Below, one piece after another: positions 6,267 to 15,010 of a DNA stretch of 43,837 nucleotides. Origin of the DNA: Pseudogulbenkiania ferrooxidans 2002 (GTDB taxonomy: Bacteria; Pseudomonadota; Gammaproteobacteria; Burkholderiales; Chromobacteriaceae); contig NZ_ACIS01000006.1 in the NCBI RefSeq assembly GCF_000174355.1, forward strand, positions 196,568 to 240,404, written 5' to 3'. Both the position numbers and the translations under genes were made by a program. Under the pieces are notes generated by a model, which worked only from the letters and a program-made list of their open reading frames with translations, was not told where the DNA came from and ran no database searches. How positions within the stretch are numbered: the stretch's first letter is position 1; every line of letters begins with the position of its first letter.

Positions 6267-8831
6267 TTAGATGGCTGCGCGGGCGGTGGCGCTGTACACC
6301 ACCACGCTGGTGAAGCGATCGCGCACCGGCTTCGGCACGGTGATGGCGTTGTACTCCTCGCCGTAGGCGACCTTCTTGCCGATGGGTTGGCCGTTGTTGG
6401 TCATCTCGATCGGCTCGCCGGTGATGAACGGCTTGGCCACGGTGTAGGCACCGACACCGCGCTGACCCATCAGGATGCGCTCGTCGCCCATGTCCACGCC
6501 TGGGGCATTGGTGCCGAAGCTCGGGACACCCTTGATCGTGGCCAGATCTCCGTCGGAGTTGGTATTGCTGCCATCGCGCTTGCGCTCGACAACGAACTGC
6601 TCGGCATTGGTGATGGTGTCGTTCAGCGTCGGCGACATCAGCAGGAAGTTAGGCTGAACATAACGCTGGGTGCTCATCATGGCCTTGCGGCTGCCGATCT
6701 TTTGTACCAGGCCGTTCAGCCAGATTTCGTTGGTGACGCCGCCCTGGATGTCCAGATCGAACTTCACCACGTTGGTGGCCATGCCATAGCTGATGGTGTT
6801 GGTGCCGGTATTGGCCGGGGTCACCGGTACGCCTTCCTGGGTGACGAACTGGATCGTGCCCAGGTTGTACGACAGTACGCGCCAGTAGGTGCCGGCAGCC
6901 TGCTTGCCGCTGCCGTCGTATTGGCTGATCACTGCGCTGTTGAGCGTGACGGTGATCGGGTTTTCCGCGGTACCTACGGCGTTGCCGGCCAGATCGCGGG
7001 CCTGGAACGGGCGAACGATCGGGAAACCGGTGGTCTTGATGGTGTGCTTGGCGCCGTTCAGCTGGGCAGTGAACGACTCGTTCGCCACCGGCACGGCCAG
7101 GTAGCTGTCGGAAGCACGCTGCAGCTCGTTGCAGATACGGCGGTGCACCAGCTCGCGCAGTACGCGGGCGTTGCTCTCGATGTTACGCGCCAGCGCGTCC
7201 CAGTTGATCGCCGAGGCGCGGGTGAAGTGCAGCACCTCGTTGGTGACCGACAGCGCCAGCTTCATCGGGGTGATGAAGGTCATGTCCATCGCCTGGGTCA
7301 CGCCTGCGAGCGGAATCGGCTGGCCCTCGTAGACGACGCCGTCGTTGATCACCTGGCTGGTATCGCGGATCTCATAAGGGATCTGGGTGGTGGCCTGGGC
7401 GCCGAAGTCGGTCAGCGTCTGCACCAGCGCCAGCACGTTGAGATCGGACAGGGCCTCGCGGATCACCTCGCGCTGTACCCCAACCGGCAGGCTGGTGCTG
7501 CCCATGTCGGTGGCACCTTGCGACAGCACCTTCAGCTCGGCGTCCAGTTGATAACCGTGGATGCGATCGAACTCGGACAGCACCCGGGCGCAGAAGGGGT
7601 GCAGCTTGGCTTTCGGATCCAGGTGCAGGGCGTAGGCCATGTCGGTGCGGCCCAGGTGGTCGCGGTACAGATCGGACAGCTTCTTGGTGCCGTCATTGGG
7701 TACGACGATGTGCGGGGTTCCGTTCGGGCCGTAGCCGAGGGTGGACAGCTGGCGCGCGGCCACAATGCTATTGCCGGCGTTGATCTGGCTCTGTGCCAGT
7801 GTGCGCACCTGGTCTTCGGACCAGTCGGCGTTAATCAGAGTGGCCACGCGCTCGGAAAGCTCCTTTTTCAGGCCGTCGTCCAGGCCTTCGGCGGCGCCGA
7901 TGGTGTCGGACAGCAGCTTGCGGCGTGCGTCGGTGGTTTCGGCCAACTGCTTGGCGGTCTGGGCCTGCTCGGCCAGAACCTTGCTGACGGCCGCATTGAT
8001 GGTGTCCGGGCTGAGCGAAGAGCCGACGGACAGCTGGATGACCGGGGCAGCATGGCCGGCCGGCAGTTGGGCCAGCTGCTCGGACAGCTGCACGGCGGCC
8101 TGTTCCAGCAGCCCGCAAACGCGCTCGGCCTCGGTCTCGTCGGTAACGTCTTTCAGCTGGGTCTCGCCCAATTGTTTCACGGTGTCCAGGGCCACCTGGG
8201 AGAGTTTCTTGGCTGCCAGTTTTTCCAGCAGCGCTTTCAGCACTTTGTTCATGGTTTCTTTCGCCTCGGAGAGAAGGATTCGTGCAAGTTCGGGGTGAAT
8301 GACTACAGGGGTGTCGCCGCCGGCGTCGCACGACAGCTGAACAGGGTCGAGGTGCTTGATGACCGGACGGTTGGTCAGGCCGGCACCTTGCAGAAGCGGG
8401 CCATGGAAGTGGCCCTGCTCGTTATCCAGGAAGTTCTCGTGGAAATCGGCGGAGAGGTATTTGAGACCGCGCGTCTTCACGGCCTCGATGCCGTAGTCCG
8501 TCCACTCCACCAGGGCGCGCAGCTTGTTGCCCACCACGGCCAGCTTCTTGATGGTGGCGGCGGCGCCTTTTTCCGGCTCGTGAGCGACGTCCAGAAAGAC
8601 ATCCACCCCCAGCGTGCGGGCATCGAAGTTCTTGACCATGCCCAGCAGCATGTCGCGGGTGATAGCGAACCGGCCGTAGCGTGGATCGGTGAACGATCCG
8701 GTGCGTGTCACGGTCACCCAGCTCTGCCGGGTGCCATCGTCAGGAAGCGCGGCCTCGCCGGCCAGCATGCGGATCTGGCGGCGCCCAGAGTCGTCGGAAA
8801 GTCGGAAGTGTCGGTGTCGGTTTCGTTGCAT
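6267..8831 (-). CDS. Fused phage prohead protease, scaffold and major capsid protein
   Basis: An 854-aa single frame that appears to hold three usual phage products. Residues about 35-160 resemble Mu gpI-type prohead proteases: 'SWVTVTRTGSFTDPRYGRFAITRDML', then DVAHEP (His84) and LKYLSADF (Ser127), likely catalytic His and Ser. Residues about 190-350 are charged helices with Gln, Leu and Lys, like a scaffold. Residues about 380-854 have the size and style of a major capsid protein (LYRDHLGRTDMAYALHL... to ...VVVYSATARAAI). The protease would cut itself and the scaffold away during head maturation. An internal ATG (Met194, at 8252) could also start a scaffold-capsid product. Downstream genes are connectors, as expected after a capsid gene. 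Confidence 0.8.
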   Translation of the reverse strand: MQRNRHRHFRLSDDSGRRQIRMLAGEAALPDDGTRQSWVTVTRTGSFTDPRYGRFAITRDMLLGMVKNFDARTLGVDVFLDVAHEPEKGAAATIKKLAVVGNKLRALVEWTDYGIEAVKTRGLKYLSADFHENFLDNEQGHFHGPLLQGAGLTNRPVIKHLDPVQLSCDAGGDTPVVIHPELARILLSEAKETMNKVLKALLEKLAAKKLSQVALDTVKQLGETQLKDVTDETEAERVCGLLEQAAVQLSEQLAQLPAGHAAPVIQLSVGSSLSPDTINAAVSKVLAEQAQTAKQLAETTDARRKLLSDTIGAAEGLDDGLKKELSERVATLINADWSEDQVRTLAQSQINAGNSIVAARQLSTLGYGPNGTPHIVVPNDGTKKLSDLYRDHLGRTDMAYALHLDPKAKLHPFCARVLSEFDRIHGYQLDAELKVLSQGATDMGSTSLPVGVQREVIREALSDLNVLALVQTLTDFGAQATTQIPYEIRDTSQVINDGVVYEGQPIPLAGVTQAMDMTFITPMKLALSVTNEVLHFTRASAINWDALARNIESNARVLRELVHRRICNELQRASDSYLAVPVANESFTAQLNGAKHTIKTTGFPIVRPFQARDLAGNAVGTAENPITVTLNSAVISQYDGSGKQAAGTYWRVLSYNLGTIQFVTQEGVPVTPANTGTNTISYGMATNVVKFDLDIQGGVTNEIWLNGLVQKIGSRKAMMSTQRYVQPNFLLMSPTLNDTITNAEQFVVERKRDGSNTNSDGDLATIKGVPSFGTNAPGVDMGDERILMGQRGVGAYTVAKPFITGEPIEMTNNGQPIGKKVAYGEEYNAITVPKPVRDRFTSVVVYSATARAAI

Positions 8832-8839
8832 CGCCTGCC

Positions 8840-8880
8840 TGCCAGAAAACCCCGGCGGCTGGGAGGAGACCGCCGGGAGC
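8840..8880 (-). terminator. Possible terminator between OLD-like nuclease and capsid genes
   Basis: CCCGGCGG (8851-8858) and CCGCCGGG (8870-8877) form an 8-base GC stem. On the minus strand it is followed by GGTTTTC, a short T run. It lies downstream of the inserted nuclease gene and just before the capsid-fusion start, so it may end the cargo transcript, or be only a weak attenuator that the late transcript reads through. Confidence 0.45.
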
Positions 8881-8920
8881 CGGTTGCCCGGCTGGTAGCA
8901 GATTAGGCGTGGTGATGGTG

Positions 8921-8938
8921 CGGAATAAGGGGGGGAAT
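8921..8938 (-). repeat. Seven-G motif, copy 2
   Basis: Plus strand CGGAATAAGGGGGGGAAT, between the OLD-like nuclease stop (8949) and the capsid-fusion start (8831). It shares GRATAAGGGGGGGAWT with the copy at 15995-16013, and a diverged copy lies at 363-381. All three have exactly seven G. Confidence 0.6.
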
Positions 8939-8948
8939 AGAGGTAGAG

Positions 8949-10802
8949 CTATCGATCCCTGTAATCGGGGTTGTTTACCGCAATGTGATCAAATATTTTC
9001 GCGCAAAGTGTACGCGCTTCGTCACTGAGCTCCCATTCAACTTCATCCATCACCTCAATAACTGATCTGCAGAAGTTCACCTTTGCGGAAATGGTTCCGC
9101 TCGCATCAGAGAAATATCTTTCATTTTCTTGCCCTTTTCCTTGTAGCCCTAATGCAACGTCGATGTGATGTCCGATCCCTAGTGTTGAATTTTGCAACAA
9201 GGTTTCGTCTAGATTTTCGATGTCTTCGATTTGGATGCTTTCTTTTAGTGGTGATTTTTTGCTTTCGTGAAGTTTGCGAACAGTTTTGACCAATATTTTT
9301 TTTGGAAGTAAATTCTCGGTTTCTTTGCACTTTAGAATGTGGACGCTTTCTCCAAGTTGACTGCTGAGGTCGTCTGCCCGCGTGCCTTTTCCTATTATGT
9401 CCCCGTCTGCAATAACGAAGGCTGATGCAGTAGTGAAAGCAGCCTTCATCTGCTCGCTTTGTTTTTCATGGTCGCCACTAAAGTTCCAGTGTGTAAGGGT
9501 GCTGCCCTGGTATTCGACAAACGAATAGTGATAGTCTTCAATGTAGGCGGGGGGCGCATCGTTTTTCGTTTCTTGTTCTTGTATATATTTTTCAATGAAC
9601 TTCTTAATGTAGAGTCTGTCTGTAATGCCCTCTACCCAGATGGTGCAGTTTGACAGGAATACAGATGAAGGATGAACTCCCATCTCTATGAGGAAGTCAT
9701 TGTCTTTCCCACATTTTTCTATTTCTACAAACGTGCCATCAGCGCCTGCTCGTTTTTTGCATTTGTGAATAATTATGTTGGGATCAATTTCAGCAAGCTC
9801 AAGAATGTGGTTTGAGTGCGTCGTGACTATAAATTGATGATTGGTTTCATCAATCAAGAATTTTATCAATCTCTTAAGGAGCCCTGGGTGTAGGCCAATT
9901 TCAGGCTCTTCTATGAAAAATAGAGATGGGGTCTCGGTAAGAAATGCTGCGGAGCTGATAATTATTACTTGCTGCAGGCCATCTCCTAGATTGTAAATCG
10001 GAAATTGTTCTTCGTGCCCAATTTTAACCGCTACGGTATCGCTGTTATGCTCAGGTATGAGCGTTGTCTCCAAGTTTTCGAAAAAAACCTCGCCAATTCT
10101 TTTTTCGTATTTGCGTATTAGTTCTCGTTGTTCCGGCTTCCCCAGAAGATGGCTCTTCAAGAGCTCGTACAGCGAGTGCCCAGTGTAAATGCTATTTTTG
10201 TCGGAAATTTCAGGGAAGTAGTCTTTTACTGTGCGTCTTGAGTTAACGTCGAGATGTATTTCTCCATCTGCTGTTAGTGGTCTCATTCCACGCAAGATTG
10301 GGATGTAAAATGATTTTGGCTTTTCAAAGTGTTGTACAAGATGTGCAACATTGAATTGTTCTCTATCGCCTTGTGAAAGAACCTCGTTTGCCCTTTGTTG
10401 CCGGATTTCGCCGTAGGATATGTTTCCTTGTCTTGCTTTGTTGTGGAAATCGATATATTCGTCTAGTCTTTTTTTGTGTTCGTCAGTGGTTGTAAACGTT
10501 TCCTTGAGGAAATTTTCAACAGGTGCAACCGAGCCTGCTGTGTGTGGTTTGTATTGTCTTATTTCCGAGATGACGGGCTCAATGATTTCTTTTATTTCAT
10601 TGCTTGCCGCGATGTTCTCAATGATTGTTTCTGCACTCGGCGATTGGAATATCTTTCTAATGAGCCTGCTTTTTCCGGAGTTGTTTTGACCGATGATTAC
10701 AGTCATTTTTTTTATTTCCAAGAAGGGAATGGCTTGCCCCCTTGAGTTTTTGTAAAATGATTCGTTCGAAAGTCGTTTGGTCCATATTTTATTGATTGGC
10801 AT
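8949..10802 (-). CDS. OLD-family ATPase / TOPRIM nuclease, likely phage-borne defence cargo
   Basis: A 617-aa protein with an SMC/ABC-like ATPase and a C-terminal TOPRIM domain. Walker A is GQNNSGKS (38-45), a signature-like NLGDGLQQ lies at 271-278, Walker B is SLFFIEEPE (293-301) and the H-loop is TTHSNH (327-332). The TOPRIM part has the acidic pair WVEGITD (Glu391, Asp395) and VIADGDI (Asp466, Asp468). Order and length match class 1 OLD proteins such as P2 Old, which exclude other phages. The gene is clearly AT-richer than its neighbours, uses different codons and interrupts the head gene order between F-like and capsid genes, so it looks acquired. No UvrD-like helicase adjoins it, so it is not a Gabija pair. 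Target and trigger are unknown. Confidence 0.85.
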   Translation of the reverse strand: MPINKIWTKRLSNESFYKNSRGQAIPFLEIKKMTVIIGQNNSGKSRLIRKIFQSPSAETIIENIAASNEIKEIIEPVISEIRQYKPHTAGSVAPVENFLKETFTTTDEHKKRLDEYIDFHNKARQGNISYGEIRQQRANEVLSQGDREQFNVAHLVQHFEKPKSFYIPILRGMRPLTADGEIHLDVNSRRTVKDYFPEISDKNSIYTGHSLYELLKSHLLGKPEQRELIRKYEKRIGEVFFENLETTLIPEHNSDTVAVKIGHEEQFPIYNLGDGLQQVIIISSAAFLTETPSLFFIEEPEIGLHPGLLKRLIKFLIDETNHQFIVTTHSNHILELAEIDPNIIIHKCKKRAGADGTFVEIEKCGKDNDFLIEMGVHPSSVFLSNCTIWVEGITDRLYIKKFIEKYIQEQETKNDAPPAYIEDYHYSFVEYQGSTLTHWNFSGDHEKQSEQMKAAFTTASAFVIADGDIIGKGTRADDLSSQLGESVHILKCKETENLLPKKILVKTVRKLHESKKSPLKESIQIEDIENLDETLLQNSTLGIGHHIDVALGLQGKGQENERYFSDASGTISAKVNFCRSVIEVMDEVEWELSDEARTLCAKIFDHIAVNNPDYRDR

Positions 10803-10838
10803 GACGTTCTGGCCTAGTTGTCAATGTGAAGTGCATAG

Positions 10839-10844
10839 ATTATC
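10839..10844 (-). promoter_or_regulatory. Candidate -10 box upstream of the OLD-like gene
   Basis: In the AT-rich gap 10,803-10,869 before the nuclease, the minus strand has GATAAT at this position, 37 bases before the start codon. No good -35 sits at 17 bases. It hints that the cargo gene has its own promoter, separate from the phage late message. Weak on its own. Confidence 0.3.
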
Positions 10845-10869
10845 ACGACTCAGGCCAATGTCATTATTA

Positions 10870-11772
10870 TTACTGAGTAAAGATAGCTTCCACATAACTC
10901 AAAGTGTTCGGATGTGCCGGCCAAGGGCAACTAGCGCGATCCGGATACACACCCGGCCCCAGCCCATACAGATCAGCCGTGGCATGCGTGTCGCACACGT
11001 CGCGCACCCGGTGGTGCGGCGACAGCATGAAGCGCACGCCGACCACGCCGTCGGTTTGGAAGGCCGCCGAGAGATAGGCCTCGCCGTGGGCGCGGTTGAT
11101 CTCCGTCCGGAATAGCCGCTCCGCCTGGTACACCACCCCCTTGCCGTTGACCGGGTCGGCCTCGCCCGTCATCAGGGCACGCACCCGGCGGCCGAGCTGC
11201 CCGGCCTTGGCGCCGTTGTAGGCGCGAGCGATATCGTCGGGCACGCCCTCGCCACGGCCCATGCTGCGCAGCATTGCCTGGTGAGCGCTCTCACCGTTGA
11301 TCACCGCAAACTGGATGTGGTCGGCCAGCGTCTCGATCGTGCCAGTGTTGATGCGCCACAGCCGGTCCGACAGCTGCAGGCCGTCGGCCGCAACCAGCGC
11401 GCGCACGAACGACACCGCCTGATGGTTCACTGCAAACAGCGTAGAAGGGGGCAGCTCACCGGCAAAGGCGCTGGCACCCAGCCCGGCAGCCTCGCCCAGG
11501 TGGCGGTACAGCTGGCCGTCGCGTTTCTCCTCCAGTTCCTTCAGCTGCTTGCGGACCTCGCTCAGTACCTGCTGCAGGTGGTCCAGCGTCACGCGGTCGT
11601 CGCTGTCGCTGGCACGCTGCAGGTGTTCAGCGATCGCATCGCCGGCGTCGTCGTAGATCGTCACCAGCTGCTCGATCGCATGGTCGCCCAGCTGGTTACG
11701 CTGCTGCACCGCCTGCAGCGTGGCCTCGCGGATCTTGGCGGCGCGCTCGGCGTTAGTGGGCATGGCTGACAT
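10870..11772 (-). CDS. Mu F-like minor head / head morphogenesis protein
   Basis: A 300-aa protein of the phage Mu F / SPP1 gp7 type (Pfam PF04233), a minor head protein bound near the portal. The N-terminal half is helical (about 1-110). The conserved core is C-terminal: LFRTEINRAHGEAYLSA, then RFMLSPHHRVRDVCDTHATADLYGLGPGVYP, with 'H.VRDVCD.HA' and the PWPAHPNTLSYVEAIF ending typical of the family. The start overlaps the portal stop by 20 bases, so the two are probably translationally coupled. Downstream, normal head order is broken by the OLD-like gene. Confidence 0.88.
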   Translation of the reverse strand: MSAMPTNAERAAKIREATLQAVQQRNQLGDHAIEQLVTIYDDAGDAIAEHLQRASDSDDRVTLDHLQQVLSEVRKQLKELEEKRDGQLYRHLGEAAGLGASAFAGELPPSTLFAVNHQAVSFVRALVAADGLQLSDRLWRINTGTIETLADHIQFAVINGESAHQAMLRSMGRGEGVPDDIARAYNGAKAGQLGRRVRALMTGEADPVNGKGVVYQAERLFRTEINRAHGEAYLSAAFQTDGVVGVRFMLSPHHRVRDVCDTHATADLYGLGPGVYPDRASCPWPAHPNTLSYVEAIFTQ

Positions 11773-13132
11773 CCGTCGCGGATTCCCCCTTGCGGCCGTT
11801 GCCCGGGGTGATCTTTACCTTCGGGGCACCGGTCTGGTCCGGTTCGGGGTAGGGGTCATAGTGCTTGGCGTCGCTCGTGCGCCGTTCTTCCACCGCGGCG
11901 GCGTTATAGCCCATCACCTCCCACACCATCGATTGCGGCAGGCCCAGCGCCTTCAGCTTCAGCGCCCGGTCGGTGGTCTGCGTCATGGTCTCGGTGCGTC
12001 GCTCGGCGAAGGTGATGGTGAACGGCATGGCGTCCGGGTTGAGGCCGCGCAGCAAGAGCTGCAGGCGGAAACCGAACTCGTACACCCAGGCCAGCACGTC
12101 CTGCAGCTGGTCGACCTCGTCGTAATAGTCCCGCTTCAGGTCCTCGAGGATGTCGCGTGCCAGCCCGTCGGTGTAGCCCATCAGGCCCTTGGGCAGCGGG
12201 GTGCCGGCGAAGAAACTGTCGAGCAGGTAGACCACGTCGCCGATCTGGTCCAGGTTGGCGTCGCCCTGCAGCGCCGTCACCGATCCCTTCTTGTTGAGGT
12301 AGAAGTCGGTGGTGATCATGTCCTTGTTGGCTTCCACCCGGTCCTGGTAGGCCTGCATTTCCGGTTCGGTCGCCCCTTCCAGCACGTGCGACAGCCGCAA
12401 CGGCGCGCGGTGCTTGCGGCGGATCACCAGATCGGTGTCGGTCATGCGCAGCTTGCGCCAGATCTCGCGGCTGGCGTCGAGGAAAGGGCGGCCCATGGCC
12501 GACAGATCGTCGAAGTTGTCCGGGTCGAGCCGGGCCATGGTCAGTTGCCACAACGGAAAGCTGGCCAGCTCGGCGCCGGCGGTCAGGTCCATCTGGGTAT
12601 AGGCGGCTCGCAGGTCGGTAAACCGGCCGTTGATGCCGACGTTGGGGCGGATGGTTTCAGCCGGCATGCGCACGCCGGCGACCACGGTGGCCGCGGCGTC
12701 CAACACCCACTGCATCGGCAGGTTCCCTTCCATCAGTAGGCCGCGTGCGTCCGATTTCAGTTTCTCCGGCCGGTTCAGCTGCAGGCGCCGCACGAAGGTC
12801 TCCCACTCGCGCCGGATGCGCTCGTCGGGGTCGTTCTGCAGCAGCACCAGGCCGCCCCGGGTGACGTCGCGCGCCACCCGGTTGTGGATTCGCTTCACGC
12901 GGCCGTCGGCACGATCCATCTGCCGGATGTCCATGATGGTGGCGCGCAGCTCGAAATCCACCGACAGCTGCCGGTAGATCGTCTTGATCTGGTTTTCCGG
13001 GGTGGGGCGGCGACCGCCCTCGCTGGTCCGGGCGTCGGATGCCTGGCTGGACTCGCCTGGCAGGGTGGTGTCCGCACCGGCGGGTAACCGCTGCAAGCCC
13101 AGGAAGGACAGGACGGAATCAAGCATGGTCAT
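11753..13132 (-). CDS. Phage portal protein (Mu gp29-like, DUF935)
   Basis: A 459-aa portal subunit that forms the ring through which DNA enters and leaves the head. It follows the DUF935 / Mu gp29 pattern: QIKTIYRQLSVDFELRATIMDIRQMDRADGRVKR near the start, RLNRPEKLKSDARGLLMEGNLPMQWVL, then FLDASREIWRKLRMTDTDLVIRRKHRAPLRL and a C-terminal helical part. The start at 13,132 (MTMLDSVLSF) is preferred to an upstream ATG because GAGGA lies 8 bases before it. It overlaps the small unknown gene upstream by 14 bases and the F-like gene downstream by 20, matching Mu order gp28-gp29-F. Confidence 0.9.
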   Translation of the reverse strand: MTMLDSVLSFLGLQRLPAGADTTLPGESSQASDARTSEGGRRPTPENQIKTIYRQLSVDFELRATIMDIRQMDRADGRVKRIHNRVARDVTRGGLVLLQNDPDERIRREWETFVRRLQLNRPEKLKSDARGLLMEGNLPMQWVLDAAATVVAGVRMPAETIRPNVGINGRFTDLRAAYTQMDLTAGAELASFPLWQLTMARLDPDNFDDLSAMGRPFLDASREIWRKLRMTDTDLVIRRKHRAPLRLSHVLEGATEPEMQAYQDRVEANKDMITTDFYLNKKGSVTALQGDANLDQIGDVVYLLDSFFAGTPLPKGLMGYTDGLARDILEDLKRDYYDEVDQLQDVLAWVYEFGFRLQLLLRGLNPDAMPFTITFAERRTETMTQTTDRALKLKALGLPQSMVWEVMGYNAAAVEERRTSDAKHYDPYPEPDQTGAPKVKITPGNGRKGESATDVSHAH

Positions 13133-13355
13133 CGGAAGGGTCCTCGGTGATGGGCGTGACGGACTGCACATCCCGCCAGCCATGAATCAGGCCGGCGTCG
13201 ACCAGCTCGCGGATGAAGCTGTCGTCGCCGAAGTGTTGGCGCCACTGGTCGCGCATTTTCGCCGCCCGCGCGCGCTGCGCCGGCGTCAGGGGAGGCGCCG
13301 GCCGCAGCACGGGGCGGTCGGTCTGGTGAACGTGTTTGTATTTGCCGTAGCTCAT
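13119..13355 (-). CDS. Small unknown phage protein between terminase and portal
   Basis: A 78-aa protein starting MSYGKYKHVHQTD, whose ATG overlaps the terminase stop as ATGA; the longer frame upstream mirrors the terminase gene. The protein is basic in the first half (APPLTPAQRARAAKMRDQWRQHFG) and acidic at the end (TPITEDPSDDHA). The RxxxAxKMRxQWRQHFGDDSFIRELVDAGLI stretch looks like two helices. Mu has no gene here, so it is an addition specific to this phage group. A terminase or portal partner is a guess from position only. Confidence 0.65.
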   Translation of the reverse strand: MSYGKYKHVHQTDRPVLRPAPPLTPAQRARAAKMRDQWRQHFGDDSFIRELVDAGLIHGWRDVQSVTPITEDPSDDHA

Positions 13356-15010
13356 CGCATCCCCAGCAGCTGCTCGGGCGTGACCGCCCGGCTGCCAATA
13401 ACCGTCGGGACATGGCTTTGCACGCCCCGGGTAATCAGCGCCCACACACCGGCGCTGGCCGCGTCGAACAAGTCGTCGCCGAACTTCGGGTTCGCCATCT
13501 TGTAGCTGTTATAGCTGGCACCCTGCACCGGCTTGGCCTTGAGGTTGCCGAGCTGGCGGATGAATTTGCTCCAGTCGCTGGCATCGGCCTGCACCTGGTC
13601 GAGCGACGATGGTCCCCAGTGTGTGTTCGCCTTGTTCTTGGCGCGCAGGGCGTCGCTGCCGTCGTCGACGTAGGGAATCGCCGCCTGGCCGTTGTGGAAG
13701 GCGGCGCGCAGTGCGCTGGCCATGCTGTGCTTGGTCATGCCCTCGAAGCGGATCGGGGCGAAGGCCCAGTGCTGCCAGGTGCTGGCGGTGGACTGGCCGT
13801 CGCCTATCGCGCGGCGATCGATCTCGGTCAGCCCCAGCGCAAACAGCTTGTCGTTGACACTGGTCAGCATGCCCAGGCCGTAGGCGTCGCCCATGGCGTA
13901 GTCGGGCCTGAAGTAGTCCCAGAGACCGATCAGGTCGCGCTCCACCACAGCGTCGTCGGTGCCGGCCGGCCAGGTTTTAACGAAGGGGAAGGTGACGAAG
14001 TTACCCACCTGTTCGCACACCACCAGCGCAGAACAAGAGGCATGCGGGCTCTCGCCGTGGCCGGAATGGTCATACCCGAACGACAGCAGCCCGCGCTTGC
14101 GGTAGCGCGCCCCGGGCATCGGCCCGGCCGCCTCGAGGTTGGCCGAAAGACCCACCGCCATGGCGCGGCGAATGTGCTTCTCCCAGATCCAGTTCTGCGC
14201 CGCGGCGTTGATGCACAGGAACTGCCGGATGTATTCCGCCTCCGGCAGCTGGCTCTGCATCTCCAGCACGAAGGCCTCGTTCAGAATCCCCAGCTCGATG
14301 CCCAGGTACACGTCGACCGGCGGCAGGATGTGATAGCCCCCGGTCTCAATCAGGTGCGACAGCACGTCCGCGCCCTTGTGCACCCCGGTGATGCGGATCT
14401 GTGGCTTGAAGCTCACGCCCTGGTCGACGCCGAGGCGCCGCGCCGAGCCCAGCATCGGCAGGAAGCGGGAGAAAAGACGATCGGCCGGCATGTCGTCGGT
14501 CTCCTCGAGGGAGGCGAACGAAATACCGTCGCCGTCGATCTGCGACATGATGCCGTAGCAGCTGGCTTTGCTGCCGTTGGCGAACTGGTACTTCAGGTCG
14601 GCGATCTGGCGCCGGCCGCTCTTGTAGGCGATCCAGCCGGTCAGGATCTCAGAGCGGCGGATGGCGTCGAGGTGATAGGTGATGTTGGTCTGGCTCTGCT
14701 GCAGCCGCGGCGCCACGATGCCTTCTTCCTGGAACGGCGTCGTCGCCAGAAATTCCAGCGCGTACATCTCTTTGACGGCCGTTTTTCCCGTCCGCCGGCA
14801 GGAGAAATCGACCGAGTTCGGGTGGTCGTCCATCTCCTGCATCTTCAGCACCTGCATCGGGTCAAGATCCACGTTGTGCACGTGCTTGGCCCACAGGGCG
14901 TGCGGCTTGATGCCCGTCACCGGGTCCGGCCGCGCATAGCGCATCACCTCATCCTCGGCCCGGTGCTGAATTTTGATGCGCTGCGCGGCGCTGATGCGGT
15001 CGGAGCTCAC
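13352..15010 (-). CDS. Phage terminase large subunit (Mu gp28-like)
   Basis: A 552-aa packaging motor protein: ATPase plus nuclease that pulls DNA into the prohead. A Walker A-like FSCRRTGKTAVKE lies at about residues 69-81, typical of terminases (basic pair before GKT). The nuclease half follows from about residue 310, with LLSFGYDHSGHGESPH giving the first catalytic Asp, GLWDYFRPDYAMGDAYG the second, and a late DLFDAASAG the third. Size and motifs fit Mu gp28 and its prophage homologues. It overlaps the small-terminase-like gene at its start and the 78-aa gene at its end, each by 4 bases. Confidence 0.9.
   Translation of the reverse strand: MSSDRISAAQRIKIQHRAEDEVMRYARPDPVTGIKPHALWAKHVHNVDLDPMQVLKMQEMDDHPNSVDFSCRRTGKTAVKEMYALEFLATTPFQEEGIVAPRLQQSQTNITYHLDAIRRSEILTGWIAYKSGRRQIADLKYQFANGSKASCYGIMSQIDGDGISFASLEETDDMPADRLFSRFLPMLGSARRLGVDQGVSFKPQIRITGVHKGADVLSHLIETGGYHILPPVDVYLGIELGILNEAFVLEMQSQLPEAEYIRQFLCINAAAQNWIWEKHIRRAMAVGLSANLEAAGPMPGARYRKRGLLSFGYDHSGHGESPHASCSALVVCEQVGNFVTFPFVKTWPAGTDDAVVERDLIGLWDYFRPDYAMGDAYGLGMLTSVNDKLFALGLTEIDRRAIGDGQSTASTWQHWAFAPIRFEGMTKHSMASALRAAFHNGQAAIPYVDDGSDALRAKNKANTHWGPSSLDQVQADASDWSKFIRQLGNLKAKPVQGASYNSYKMANPKFGDDLFDAASAGVWALITRGVQSHVPTVIGSRAVTPEQLLGMR

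Noticed and set aside
6030-8906. A 958-codon plus-strand frame opposite the capsid fusion
   Set aside because: Antisense shadow of the minus-strand capsid gene, with no ribosome site or family pattern.
8949-10802. Gabija or PARIS defence system
   Set aside because: No UvrD-like helicase adjoins (Gabija), and the TOPRIM part follows OLD rather than the separate AriB type (PARIS).
3541-14150. Additional copies of AAGGTTGGCCGAAG in the prophage (near 1505, 3541 and 14,130)
   Set aside because: They are partial matches inside coding sequence, with no paired arm, and are explained by common codons.
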